NCBI GenBank assembly: GCA_023423935.1
Contig: JAFAEQ010000028.1
Location: 1-55,575, forward strand
Reading direction: 5' to 3'
DNA length: 55,575 bases
DNA from: Pseudomonadota bacterium
Lineage (GTDB): Bacteria > Pseudomonadota > Gammaproteobacteria > Steroidobacterales > Steroidobacteraceae
Below are positions 29,594-37,236 of the stretch, piece by piece. How positions within the stretch are numbered: position 1 is the stretch's first letter; each line of letters opens with the position of its first letter. A program made the translations under genes and the position numbers. Under the pieces are notes generated by a model. It ran no database searches and was not told where the DNA came from. It saw only the letters and a list, made by a program, of their open reading frames with translations.

Positions 29594-32236
29594 ATGACGA
29601 CTTCCAAGCGCATGTCGAGCGCCGCGCTGCGCTCGCTCTTTCTCCAGTTCTTTCGCGAGAACGGCCATCAGATCGTGCCCTCGAGTTCGCTCGTGCCGGC
29701 CAACGATCCGACACTGCTGTTCACCAACGCTGGCATGGTCCAGTTCAAGGACGTGTTCCTCGGTAAGGACAAGCGTCCGTACAGCCGGGCGACCAGCTCG
29801 CAGCGCTGTGTTCGCGCTGGCGGCAAGCACAACGATCTGGAGAACGTGGGCTACACGGCCCGTCACCATACGTTCTTCGAAATGCTGGGGAATTTCAGCT
29901 TCGGAGACTATTTCAAGCAGGATGCGATCCGCTTTGCGTGGGATTTCGTCACCGGCGAGCGCTGGCTGGGCATCGATCCCAAGCGCCTGATGGTCACTGT
30001 CTATCACACCGACGATGAAGCCTACGAGGTGTGGCGCAAAGAGGTCGGCGTGCCTGCCGACCGCATCGTGCGCATCGGTGACAAGCCCGGCGGTGGGTCC
30101 GATAACTTCTGGCAAATGGGCGAGACTGGGCCGTGCGGTCCGTGCACCGAGATCTTCTACGATCATGGCGAGCACATTCCGGGCGGTCCTCCCGGGTCGC
30201 CCGATGCCGATGGCGATCGCTGGATCGAAATCTGGAATCTCGTGTTCATGCAGTTCGACCGCTCGGCGGAAGGTGTTCTCACGCCGCTGCCGAAGCCGTC
30301 CGTCGATACCGGCATGGGACTTGAGCGCACAGCCGCGGTCATGCAAGGCGTGCACTCGAACTACGAGATCGATCTTTTCGTCAATTTGATTCAAGCCGCG
30401 GCAGAGGCCACGCATACCAAGGATCTGACGGCGAGCTCGCTGCGCGTGATCGCCGATCACATTCGCGCATGCTCGTTCCTGATTGCCGATGGTGTGCTGC
30501 CTTCGAATGAAGGACGCGGCTACGTACTGCGCCGGATCATTCGGCGTGCCATTCGTCATGGCTACAAGCTCGGTCAGACTCAGCCGTTTTTCTACACGCT
30601 CGTCGCTGCCCTGGAAAAGGAAATGGGCGAGGCGTTCCCCGAACTGCGCACGCAGCGCTCGCACGTCGAGCGCGTGTTGAAGCAGGAGGAAGAGCGGTTT
30701 GCAGAGACGCTGGCTCAGGGCATGACATTGCTCGACAACGCGATCAGCGCGCTCAAAGGCAAGGTCATTCCGGGCGAGACTGTCTTCCGGCTCTATGACA
30801 CCTTCGGATTCCCGGTAGACCTCACCGCGGACATTGCGCGTGAGCGCGGTCTTACGATCGACGAGGCGGGATTTGAGACGTCGATGGAAGCGCAGCGCGA
30901 ACGTGCGCGCGCCGCCAGCAAGTTCGGCGTGGATCTGCGCAGCGGTGTTTCCCTCGAAGGCAAGACCAGCTTCAGCGGTTATGAATTGTTGGCCGATCAG
31001 ACGCGGGTCGTGGCCTTGCTGCGCGGAAAAGAGCAAGTGCAGGAGTTGCGCGCGGGCGAGGAAGGCCAGGTCATCCTCGATCGCACTCCTTTCTATGCGG
31101 AAAGCGGCGGTCAGGTCGGTGACCGTGGTGTATTGCAGAACGGAGCTGTGCGTTTCGAAGTCGATGACACGCAGAAGATTGGCGGCGCGTTTGCGCACGT
31201 CGGTCGACTCGTGAGCGGTGAGATCAAGGTTGGCGATCGTCTCGATGCGCATGTGGATGAGGCGCGGCGTCGTGCCACGATGCTGAATCACACGGCAACG
31301 CATCTGCTGCATGCGGCGTTGCGCCAGGTGCTCGGCGCGCATGTCACTCAGAAGGGCTCACTTGTTGCGCCTGATCGGCTGCGCTTTGACTTTGCACACT
31401 ACGCGCCGGTCACGCCTGCGGAGCAGCGCGAGATCGAACAGCTTGTGAATGCGCAGATCCGTGCAAATGCGCCAGCGGAAATTACCCTCATGCGATACGA
31501 CACTGCTGTCGCTTCCGGCGCGATGGCGCTGTTCGGCGAAAAATACGAAGACGAAGTTCGAGTGCTGCGGATTGGGGATTTCTCCACCGAGCTGTGCGGC
31601 GGCACTCACGTATCTCGCGCAGGCGACATTGGTCTGTTCAAGATCACAAGTGAAAGCGGAGTCGCCGCTGGTATCCGACGCATCGAGGCAGTGACTGGTC
31701 AAGGCGCACTCGACTGGGTGGCGCAGACCGATCAGGTGGTGCGCGATGTTGCAGCTCTCGTCAAAGGCAGCCGCGACGATGTCGAAGAGAAGGTTCGACA
31801 GTTGATCGAGCGCGGCCGCAAGCTCGAGAAAGAAGTTGCGACGCTCAAGTCACGACTTACCAGCGGTCAAAGCACCGACCTGTCATCGGCGGCAGTCGAT
31901 GTTGGCGGTGTGAAAGTGATAGCAACTCGCGTCGATGGCGCAGATGCCGCGACGCTGCGCACTGCGACCGATCAGCTCAAGGACAAGCTGAAGTCCGCCG
32001 CCATCGTGCTCGCCTCCGTTCAGGATGATTCGAAGGTCGTGCTGATTGCAGGTGTAACTTCGGATCAGGTGCAGCGCCTCAAGGCCGGCGATCTCGTCAA
32101 TGTGGTTGCGCAGAAAATCGGCGGACGCGGAGGCGGCCGCGCAGACATGGCGCAAGCAGGCGGCAACGATCCTTCGCAGCTCGATGAAGCACTCGCGCAA
32201 GTGGTGCCGTGGGTACGGGCAGCGCTGTCAGTGTGA
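29594..32236 (+). CDS. alaS: Alanyl-tRNA synthetase
   Basis: 880-residue class II synthetase with all domains: catalytic core (FFRENGHQIVPSSSLVP, LLFTNAGMVQFKDVF, ARHHTFFEMLGNFSFGDYF), editing domain with the zinc/editing motifs NHTATHLLHAALR and LCGGTHVSRAGD, and the C-terminal C-Ala domain ending in GGRGGGRADMAQAGG. The start at 29594 is chosen from the open frame; a second ATG seven codons in (MSSAALRSLFLQ) matches the family start equally well. Follows recX by 17 bases. Confidence 0.97.
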   Translation: MTTSKRMSSAALRSLFLQFFRENGHQIVPSSSLVPANDPTLLFTNAGMVQFKDVFLGKDKRPYSRATSSQRCVRAGGKHNDLENVGYTARHHTFFEMLGNFSFGDYFKQDAIRFAWDFVTGERWLGIDPKRLMVTVYHTDDEAYEVWRKEVGVPADRIVRIGDKPGGGSDNFWQMGETGPCGPCTEIFYDHGEHIPGGPPGSPDADGDRWIEIWNLVFMQFDRSAEGVLTPLPKPSVDTGMGLERTAAVMQGVHSNYEIDLFVNLIQAAAEATHTKDLTASSLRVIADHIRACSFLIADGVLPSNEGRGYVLRRIIRRAIRHGYKLGQTQPFFYTLVAALEKEMGEAFPELRTQRSHVERVLKQEEERFAETLAQGMTLLDNAISALKGKVIPGETVFRLYDTFGFPVDLTADIARERGLTIDEAGFETSMEAQRERARAASKFGVDLRSGVSLEGKTSFSGYELLADQTRVVALLRGKEQVQELRAGEEGQVILDRTPFYAESGGQVGDRGVLQNGAVRFEVDDTQKIGGAFAHVGRLVSGEIKVGDRLDAHVDEARRRATMLNHTATHLLHAALRQVLGAHVTQKGSLVAPDRLRFDFAHYAPVTPAEQREIEQLVNAQIRANAPAEITLMRYDTAVASGAMALFGEKYEDEVRVLRIGDFSTELCGGTHVSRAGDIGLFKITSESGVAAGIRRIEAVTGQGALDWVAQTDQVVRDVAALVKGSRDDVEEKVRQLIERGRKLEKEVATLKSRLTSGQSTDLSSAAVDVGGVKVIATRVDGADAATLRTATDQLKDKLKSAAIVLASVQDDSKVVLIAGVTSDQVQRLKAGDLVNVVAQKIGGRGGGRADMAQAGGNDPSQLDEALAQVVPWVRAALSV

Positions 32237-32550
32237 ATGTGATGTGTGCTTACGAACGCTCGCATCGCAATTATGTCTGTATGCGTTGTTATGTGAGCCC
32301 GTCCGCGATTTCGCGCGCAATAGAATCGCTTGTAGACACTCGCATGCAGCAGATGAAAAATTCTTTTGTTAGAAAATGTTTTTTGCTGTGAGGGAATTTC
32401 GATTATTCAGGGAAATCCCGATCCCAAAGCAAAAATCGGTGTCCTACTCTGCGACCACGGTGAAAGGTGCGAGCGAAGCTTTGAGGCGGTGACATCCACT
32501 GCCGGGCCAGCGAACTTCGATCACTCGGCTTTGAAGGCAAGGAGCGAACC
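32237..32550. other. Noncoding leader region of csrA
   Basis: 314 bases between alaS and csrA with no supported gene. It is AT-richer around 32360-32410 (repeated T and A runs), consistent with a separate csrA promoter, and ends with an AAGGAGC-type sequence (aaggagcgaaccATG) as ribosome-binding site for csrA. No terminator for alaS was recognised. Confidence 0.5.
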
Positions 32551-32766
32551 ATGCTGATCCTGACACGGCGCGTCGGTGAGACCGTGATGATCGGAAACGA
32601 TGTCACAGTGACCGTACTTGGCGTCAAAGGCAATCAAGTCCGCGTAGGCGTGAATGCGCCGAAGGAAGTTGCCGTTCATCGAGAAGAGATTTACGAGCGC
32701 ATCAAGCGGGAAGAGGAAGCAGCGGGCGGCGCTGCAAATCATCCGGCATCTGGTGTCGGATCCTGA
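32551..32766 (+). CDS. csrA: Carbon storage regulator CsrA
   Basis: 71-residue global post-transcriptional regulator that binds GGA motifs in mRNA leaders. Sequence begins MLILTRRVGETVMIGNDV and contains GVNAPKEVAVHREEIYERI, with the RNA-contacting N-terminal Leu/Thr/Arg and C-terminal VHREEI elements. The C-terminal tail after residue 57 is variable, Ala/Gly-rich. It is placed between alaS and the tRNA-Ser/tRNA-Arg pair exactly as in E. coli. Confidence 0.97.
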   Translation: MLILTRRVGETVMIGNDVTVTVLGVKGNQVRVGVNAPKEVAVHREEIYERIKREEEAAGGAANHPASGVGS

Positions 32767-32969
32767 TTTCTCTCTACACCTGATCGCGGAGTGGCATTCC
32801 GATCACTCCGCGGTCCCAGGTGTGTCGAAACCCCTCGATTCAACTCCAGTCTTTACCTGTCTCGCTTAGGCCAGTATTCTTCCGGGCCTTCGCGGCGGTG
32901 CGCCTACGCGCAATTTTGCTCATTCCTTGCTACGGTGTTCCAAAGAACGTGCGAACACGATGTAATTTC

Positions 32970-33126
32970 GGAGAGATAGCCGAGTGGTCGACAAGTTTGC
33001 CGGGAGCAAACTTGAACAACTGATCCAGGTGGGATCAGTTGGCCCTGAAAGGGCGGAGCACATGGAAGTGCGGAGTCAACGCGCACCCGACGGGTGCGCC
33101 GAAGACCTGATACAGTTTTTGAGTGT
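32970..33126 (+). repeat. Interrupted tRNA-Ser 5' copy, tandem unit 1 (157 bp)
   Basis: Begins with the first 22 nt of tRNA-Ser (ggagagatagccgagtggtc then ga), ending in the D-loop. A structured insert follows from 32992: hairpin caagtttgc-cggga-gcaaacttg, a middle stem, and gcac-atggaa-gtgc, then agtc. tRNA sequence then resumes as gcgcaccc, but the anticodon loop is replaced by GAC, giving the palindrome gcgcaccc-gac-gggtgcgc. A spacer with gacctgatacagtttttgag completes the unit. It cannot make a tRNA. Confidence 0.85.
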
Positions 33127-33283
33127 GGAGAGATGGCCGAGTGGTCGACAAGTTTGCAGGGAGCAAACTTGAACAGCTGGTCTGAATCAGATCGGCTGGC
33201 CCCGAGGGGGCGGAGCACATGGAAGTGCGGAGTCAACGCGCACCCGACGGGTGCGCCGCAGACCTGATACAGTTTTTGAGTGT
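33127..33283 (+). repeat. Interrupted tRNA-Ser 5' copy, tandem unit 2 (157 bp)
   Basis: Second copy at exactly 157-bp spacing from unit 1 and from the real tRNA-Ser. The tRNA 5' half (33127-33148) matches the functional gene. The insert (33149-33234, about 86 nt) has the same three-hairpin layout, with a different middle stem (agctggtct...agatcggct). The anticodon loop is again GAC. Confidence 0.85.
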
Positions 33284-33374
33284 GGAGAGATGGCCGAGTG
33301 GTCGAAGGCGCACCCCTGCTAAGGGTGTATGGGTCTAAAGCCCATCGAGGGTTCGAATCCCTCTCTCTCCGCCA
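33284..33374 (+). tRNA. serV: tRNA-Ser(GCU)
   Basis: 91 nt including encoded CCA. Acceptor GGAGAGA pairs with TCTCTCC, discriminator G; anticodon stem CACCC/GGGTG with loop CTGCTAA gives anticodon GCT (serine AGC/AGU). Long class II variable arm (tatgggtctaaagcccatcga) and T-arm gagggttcgaatccctc. Follows csrA as in E. coli. It is the only complete copy of the three tandem starts at 32970, 33127 and 33284. Confidence 0.97.
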
Positions 33375-33376
33375 GT

Positions 33377-33420
33377 CTGGAATGAAAAAGGCCCGATCAG
33401 TCGGGCCTTTTTCATTCCAG
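33377..33420 (+). terminator. Rho-independent terminator after tRNA-Ser
   Basis: Stem ggcccga-tcag-tcgggcc with flanking A-run and T-run (core 33385-33412); the whole inverted repeat from ctggaatg to cattccag is perfect and would act in both directions. Confidence 0.9.
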
Positions 33421-33431
33421 CTTCGAACGAG

Positions 33432-33597
<166 letters not shown>

Positions 33598-33607
33598 AGT
33601 CTTGACG

Positions 33608-33635
33608 AAAAAGGCCCACCTCGGTGGGCCTTTTT
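33608..33635 (+). terminator. Rho-independent terminator after the tRNA-Ser 3' copy
   Basis: aaaaaggcccacc-tcg-gtgggccttttt: strong GC stem between A and T runs. Stem sequence differs from the one at 33385, so it was not simply duplicated with the unit. Confidence 0.9.
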
Positions 33636-33878
33636 GTTGAGGTCTCGAATGGCGTTGGCATAGCCCTGCGAGGTACGACCCCCATCCGGGCGTGATTGGA
33701 CGCGGCTTCAGGTGAGAGCGGTGATCAGTGCCTGAGTGCATGGATGCGTCGATACATCCACACGCTCAGCCTCTGCTTTCGAATCCGATCTTCGCTGCAT
33801 CGTGCTGCGATGGCAGAGAAACGTGAAAGCGCGAGCGCGAAAATCCTTTGACGCGACCGGCGTGTGATCGGGAGCCTA

Positions 33879-34040
33879 CTACGAGCCGCACGCGCAGTTG
33901 GCGCACTTGCATGCATCGCCGCAGCCGCAGATCGGTCCGCAGTTGCAGGCTGACGCGACGGCACTCTTCTGGCATCCGCAATGGCATTCCGATCCGGCGC
34001 AGCTCGCGCAAGAGCAGAGAGTCTGTGTTGCTTCGTTCAT
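33879..34040 (-). CDS. Metallothionein-like cysteine-rich protein
   Basis: A 53-residue open frame with 14 cysteines and one His: MNEATQTLCSCASCAGS at the start, CHCGC in the middle, CNCGPICGCGDACKCANC near the end, then ACGS. The CxC/CxxC spacing is that of metal-thiolate cluster proteins. A GGAG ribosome-binding site lies 6 bases before the ATG, and two stop codons end it. It would bind Zn, Cd or Cu in the cytoplasm. It follows the AraC-type gene by 71 bases on the same strand, inside the island between tRNA-Ser and tRNA-Arg. It is not the classical Pseudomonas/Synechococcus sequence, so family placement is tentative. Confidence 0.8.
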   Translation of the reverse strand: MNEATQTLCSCASCAGSECHCGCQKSAVASACNCGPICGCGDACKCANCACGS

Positions 34041-34111
34041 GGCAGTCTCCGTTGTTGGCTAACGGGGCGGCAATCTACGCAGGGCCCGGAGGCCGAGCTT
34101 GAACGAAGCGG

Positions 34112-34873
34112 CTATTCCGGCCGGACACTGGCGGGCGAGATTCCGAACATTCTTTTGAAGGTGCGCGAGAAATGCGCGGAGTCGGCGAATCCGCTCGCAT
34201 AAGCGGCTTCGGTGAGTGTGCTGCCCGCTACATAGGCCTCGAGCGCTCGCTCGAGTCTGAGCCACAACACATAGGGACGCAGCCCGACCCCGGTTTCCTC
34301 CTGAAACAAATGGCGGAAACGATCTTCCGAGAGGTGAACGGCCGCCGCGAGCGCGCCGAGCGAAACGGGTTCCCCTAAGCGCTCACGGATCATTTCTATG
34401 GCAAGGGCCACGCGCGGGTCACCGGTTTGTTCGGTCGTACTCGTGCCTGCAATTGCGGAGATCGTGGCATGCGCAAGCGCGATCAACTCTTCATCGCTGG
34501 CTCGCGCTTCGTACGCGGCGGCCAGCGCCGTCAATTCGGATTGCAGGCTCGCCGCTTCCAGTTCAGCAACTCCGGATCGATTGAAGTGCTCTCGAAGTTC
34601 TCTGCCGCGACGTGATTCCGGTTCGATGAAGATCTGCGCCATGAGTTGCCCGCGTGCGTCGAACGCGTGCGGCTGCTCCGGCGCGATGATCACGGCGCCG
34701 TAGCTCTTCCAGTCGTCGGAGGGGATTTGCAGTCGCACGCGGCCAGGCGGGAAGGGCAGTGAAATCTGCACCGCGTGGTGCGCGTGAAAGCCGGCCGGTT
34801 CGCCCGCCAGGCCGATCCAGAGACTGCCGCCGCGCCAGAAAAGAATGCGGCCCGTGGCTGAGGGTTTGATCAT
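34112..34873 (-). CDS. AraC family transcriptional regulator
   Basis: About 253 residues: an N-terminal cupin-like sensor region (LWIGLAGEPAGFHAHHAVQI, RLQIPSDDWKSYGAVIIAPEQPHAF) and a C-terminal AraC domain with two helix-turn-helix units (VSLGALAAAVHLSEDRFRHLF and LTEAAYASGFADSAHFSRTF) ending FGISPASVRPE. The start at 34873 is preferred; the frame is open to 35233 but the extension has no family likeness. Targets are unknown; the metallothionein gene immediately downstream is the obvious candidate. It lies between two tRNA genes that are adjacent in related genomes, so probably acquired. Confidence 0.88.
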   Translation of the reverse strand: MIKPSATGRILFWRGGSLWIGLAGEPAGFHAHHAVQISLPFPPGRVRLQIPSDDWKSYGAVIIAPEQPHAFDARGQLMAQIFIEPESRRGRELREHFNRSGVAELEAASLQSELTALAAAYEARASDEELIALAHATISAIAGTSTTEQTGDPRVALAIEMIRERLGEPVSLGALAAAVHLSEDRFRHLFQEETGVGLRPYVLWLRLERALEAYVAGSTLTEAAYASGFADSAHFSRTFKRMFGISPASVRPE

Positions 34874-35300
34874 TGCTGGAGGTGTCGTGCGCCGACTGCG
34901 GAAGTCGCGCCGATTGTATTTGTGTTCGGGTACGAGTCGGTGAACGCCGAGGTGTTCTACGCCTATCGCGGGTGTGTGCCGTGGCCAACCTACCGACTGT
35001 CGGTGGAACTCATCATTCATGCGCTGAGATTGCATCGTGCCTTCCAGACTGCCAGAGCCCTGATGGATCGCCGCCCGTCGATCCGCGTCGGAGTGCTGAA
35101 TCGTCGGGGTACGAGCGCAAGTCGCCGGAAAAATCCCGCGCGGAATGTGGCCGAAACCGATCGATGTTGGTAGGATGCGCGCCCCGCAGGCGCCGGCACC
35201 AAAATGCCCGGTACCCTGCACCTGGACCGACACGTTTCCAAGACCTAAATCCCGGTTTCTACAGGGATTTGGCCAGCCTCTCGGCTGCGGTCCGTACGAT
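34874..35300. other. Noncoding gap before tRNA-Arg
   Basis: About 427 bases with no supported gene; open frames on both strands lack family features and ribosome-binding sites. It must hold the AraC gene promoter (minus) and the tRNA-Arg promoter (plus). Confidence 0.5.
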
Positions 35301-35377
35301 GCGCCCGTAGCTCAGTTGGATAGAGCGTCTGGCTACGAACCAGAAGGTCGGGAGTTCGAATCTCTCCGGGCGCGCCA
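35301..35377 (+). tRNA. argV: tRNA-Arg(ACG)
   Basis: 77 nt with encoded CCA. Acceptor GCGCCCG pairs with CGGGCGC, discriminator G; anticodon arm ctggct-acg-aaccag gives ACG (arginine CGU/CGC/CGA after A-to-I editing). T-arm gggagttcgaatctctc. Equivalent in position to the E. coli argVYZQ array next to serV; here only one copy is intact. Confidence 0.97.
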
Positions 35378-35381
35378 ATTC

Positions 35382-35407
35382 AAAAGCCACGCTATGCGTG
35401 GCTTTTT
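35382..35407 (+). terminator. Rho-independent terminator after tRNA-Arg
   Basis: aaaagccacg-ctat-gcgtggcttttt: 7-8 bp stem followed by a T-run, 5 bases after the CCA end. Confidence 0.88.
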
Positions 35408-35414
35408 CGTTTGG

Positions 35415-35570
35415 GCGCGGGGAGAGATTCTCACTCCCGACCCATGCGGGTCGTTGCGTTCGATCCCGCGGATTCTGGCCTGATCGCAAGCGATCAGGCG
35501 TTCGCACGGCGCGAGGACACGTTAAGTGTCCTCGCAAAGGCATCCGTGCTCACTCTCTCCGGGCGCGCCA
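35415..35570 (+). repeat. Degenerate tRNA-Arg 3' copy 1
   Basis: 35415-35441 is an inverted copy of the tRNA-Arg T-arm/acceptor side (gggagagattctcactcccga). After two hairpins (gatcccgc..., cctgatcgcaagcgatcagg; gaggacacgttaagtgtcctc) the tRNA 3' end recurs exactly as tctctccgggcgcgcca at 35554-35570. The insert differs from that of copies 2 and 3. Confidence 0.75.
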
Positions 35571-35578
35571 CAAATGAC

Positions 35579-35607
35579 AAAAGGCCCACCGAATGGTGGG
35601 CCTTTTT
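35579..35607 (+). terminator. Rho-independent terminator after tRNA-Arg 3' copy 1
   Basis: aaggcccacc-gaat-ggtgggccttttt, within a longer inverted repeat (acaaatgac...catttgt). Confidence 0.9.
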
Positions 35608-35623
35608 CATTTGTGCATTCGCC

Positions 35624-35757
35624 GAGATGAGAAACTCCCGACGTTGGGAGTTCGACAAACGCGTCGGGAACGCGTTTGGTCATCGCGCGATGCGTTGCGC
35701 GGTGACCCGCCGGGCGCCGGCCATGGACGGCAAGGCGCAATCTCTCCGGGCGCGCCA
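35624..35757 (+). repeat. Interrupted tRNA-Arg 3' copy 2
   Basis: Inverted T-arm remnant (35624-35641), direct T-arm gggagttcga (35646-35655), an 84-nt insert (35656-35739) with hairpins caaacgcg-tcggga-acgcgtttg, gtcatcgcgc...gcgcggtgac, and gcc-atggac-ggc nested in gcgcc/ggcgc, then the exact tRNA 3' end tctctccgggcgcgcca (35741-35757). Confidence 0.85.
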
Positions 35758-35767
35758 GCACAAATAA

Positions 35768-35795
35768 AGAAGGCCTCCACGCGAGGCCTTTTTTA
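35768..35795 (+). terminator. Rho-independent terminator after tRNA-Arg 3' copy 2
   Basis: aaggcctc-cacgc-gaggcctttttt: strong stem with a T-run, inside the longer repeat cacaaataa...atctgtg. Confidence 0.88.
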
Positions 35796-35814
35796 TCTGT
35801 GCTCTGCCTGCGCC

Positions 35815-35948
35815 GAGATTGAGAGCTCCCGACGTAGGGAGTTCGACAAACGCGTCGGGAACGCGTTTGGTCATCGCGCGATGCGTTGCGCGGTGACCCG
35901 CAGGGCGCCGGCCATGGATGGCAAGGCGCAGTCTCTCCGGGCGCGCCA
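35815..35948 (+). repeat. Interrupted tRNA-Arg 3' copy 3
   Basis: Same layout at exactly 191-bp offset from copy 2: inverted T-arm (35815-35832), direct gggagttcga (35837-35846), 84-nt insert (35847-35930) nearly identical to copy 2, tRNA end tctctccgggcgcgcca (35932-35948). No terminator follows. Confidence 0.85.
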
Positions 35949-36118
35949 GCGCAAAGCGGATTCCTCGCTGGAAGACCCTTCTTGTTCTCCATGACTCATT
36001 ATTCTGTGTTCCGGAGTGCGACTCGGACGACCGCATCGGCAGTGCAGTCGGTACCCGGTCGCCCAGAAGAGCGTGAGGCGCGCCGGATGAACGCTGTATT
36101 CCCGGCTATCCTCGTCGC

Positions 36119-36679
36119 ATGCTCAAACGTCCACAACGCAATCTGCTGATGATCCTGAGTTCGATTGCGGTCATTTGGTTGCTGCTTCGGCTCTTGCCCT
36201 GGAAAGTCGCGCTGGGTGTAGGCGCGGCATTGCTCGCTCTCACGCTGATCGTGATGGCAATTGCCTGGCGGTTCCTGCTGGGTCGCTTGCACGCCAGGAA
36301 GCGGCGCTGGGACAGGGCGATCGAGAGTTATCAGCGCTTCGAGAAGATGCTCCTGACCCGTCGTATCGGCGGCTTCGTCTCGCCGCTCTTTCTTGGGATC
36401 TACACCCTCGATGGTGTCGCGGTCACACGCGGCCACATCGGCTACGCACTCATTCAGCAGCGCAAGGTGGACGAGGCCGAAGGATGGCTGCGCTCGAGCC
36501 TGCAGCGCGACCCTCTCTATCCGGTTCCCTACGTATATCTCGGGACCATCGCGGCACTGCGCGGTCAGGCGAACTTCGCGCGTGAGCACATCCGCAAGGC
36601 GGTCGAGTTGGGCTATAGCCCCGCCCGTGCTCAGCAGACGCTCGCAAAAATGTTGGCGGATCGCGATCGATTGTCCTGA
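36119..36679 (+). CDS. Membrane-anchored TPR-containing protein
   Basis: 186 residues. Two N-terminal hydrophobic segments (LLMILSSIAVIWLLLRLL and VALGVGAALLALTLIVMAI, about residues 9-52) anchor a soluble part with tetratricopeptide-like repeats: KRRWDRAIESYQRFEKML, VDEAEGWLRSSLQRDP and ANFAREHIRKAVELGYSP. It probably mediates protein contacts at the inner membrane. No partner gene is evident. Confidence 0.75.
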   Translation: MLKRPQRNLLMILSSIAVIWLLLRLLPWKVALGVGAALLALTLIVMAIAWRFLLGRLHARKRRWDRAIESYQRFEKMLLTRRIGGFVSPLFLGIYTLDGVAVTRGHIGYALIQQRKVDEAEGWLRSSLQRDPLYPVPYVYLGTIAALRGQANFAREHIRKAVELGYSPARAQQTLAKMLADRDRLS

Positions 36680-36747
36680 AAATTCTCTCGTTGCTCCCGC
36701 GGCCAACGCAGCACACTTGAGGTTCATCTGGTGCGTTGGGTCGAGGG

Positions 36748-37170
36748 ATGCCGATGTTCTCAGTCGTCTATGTCAGTACCGCGAATCAACTGCTCGATTC
36801 CGCGCAATTGCAGGAGTTGCTGCGAGTCAGTCGTCGCAACAACACGGCTATCGGTGTAACGGGCATGCTGCTTTACAAGGGCGGCAACTTCATGCAAGTG
36901 ATCGAAGGCGAAGAGCGCATCGTCCAGGACCTGCTGACGAAAATCACTCGCGATTCGCGCCATCACGCCGTGTCAGTGTTGCTGCGCCAGACACTTTCCG
37001 CCCGGGAGTTCGGCGAGTGGTCGATGGGGTTTCGCGACCTGAGCTCGCCCGAGGTGCTTGCGATACCGGGCTACAGCGAGTTTCTCAACGTGCCGCTCAC
37101 CGATGAGCAGTTCTTCGAGGATCCGACGCGTACCCAGCGGCTGTTGATGACTTTCAGACGCACGATGTAA
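36748..37170 (+). CDS. BLUF domain photoreceptor
   Basis: About 140 residues consisting of a BLUF (blue light using FAD) domain. Visible hallmarks: the N-terminal Tyr in FSVVYVSTA, Asn in RRNNTAIGVTGMLLY, and the flavin-contacting Gln in GGNFMQVIEGE. No output domain is attached, so it is a short BLUF that signals by protein-protein contact. The ATG at 36748 is chosen as the family start. Its binding partner is not evident from neighbours. Confidence 0.92.
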   Translation: MPMFSVVYVSTANQLLDSAQLQELLRVSRRNNTAIGVTGMLLYKGGNFMQVIEGEERIVQDLLTKITRDSRHHAVSVLLRQTLSAREFGEWSMGFRDLSSPEVLAIPGYSEFLNVPLTDEQFFEDPTRTQRLLMTFRRTM

Positions 37171-37236
37171 TCCGCTCCTCGTGTGTGGGCTTGCACTGCG
37201 AGCGCATCCGGCGCGCTGCTCTGTATCATCCGGGGC

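Noticed and set aside
32970..33283. Two additional functional tRNA-Ser genes
   Set aside because: They have the 5' half only, are interrupted in the D-loop, lack an anticodon and have no T-arm or acceptor 3' side.
34874..35233. N-terminal extension of the AraC-type gene
   Set aside because: The extension shows no homology and passes through a region expected to be promoter; the start at 34873 fits the family length.
35522..36036. Several overlapping open frames over the tRNA-Arg repeats on both strands
   Set aside because: They read through tRNA 3' copies, 84-nt inserts (a multiple of three) and terminators; the repeated peptide is a by-product of the repeats. Such frames are often wrongly annotated as hypothetical proteins.
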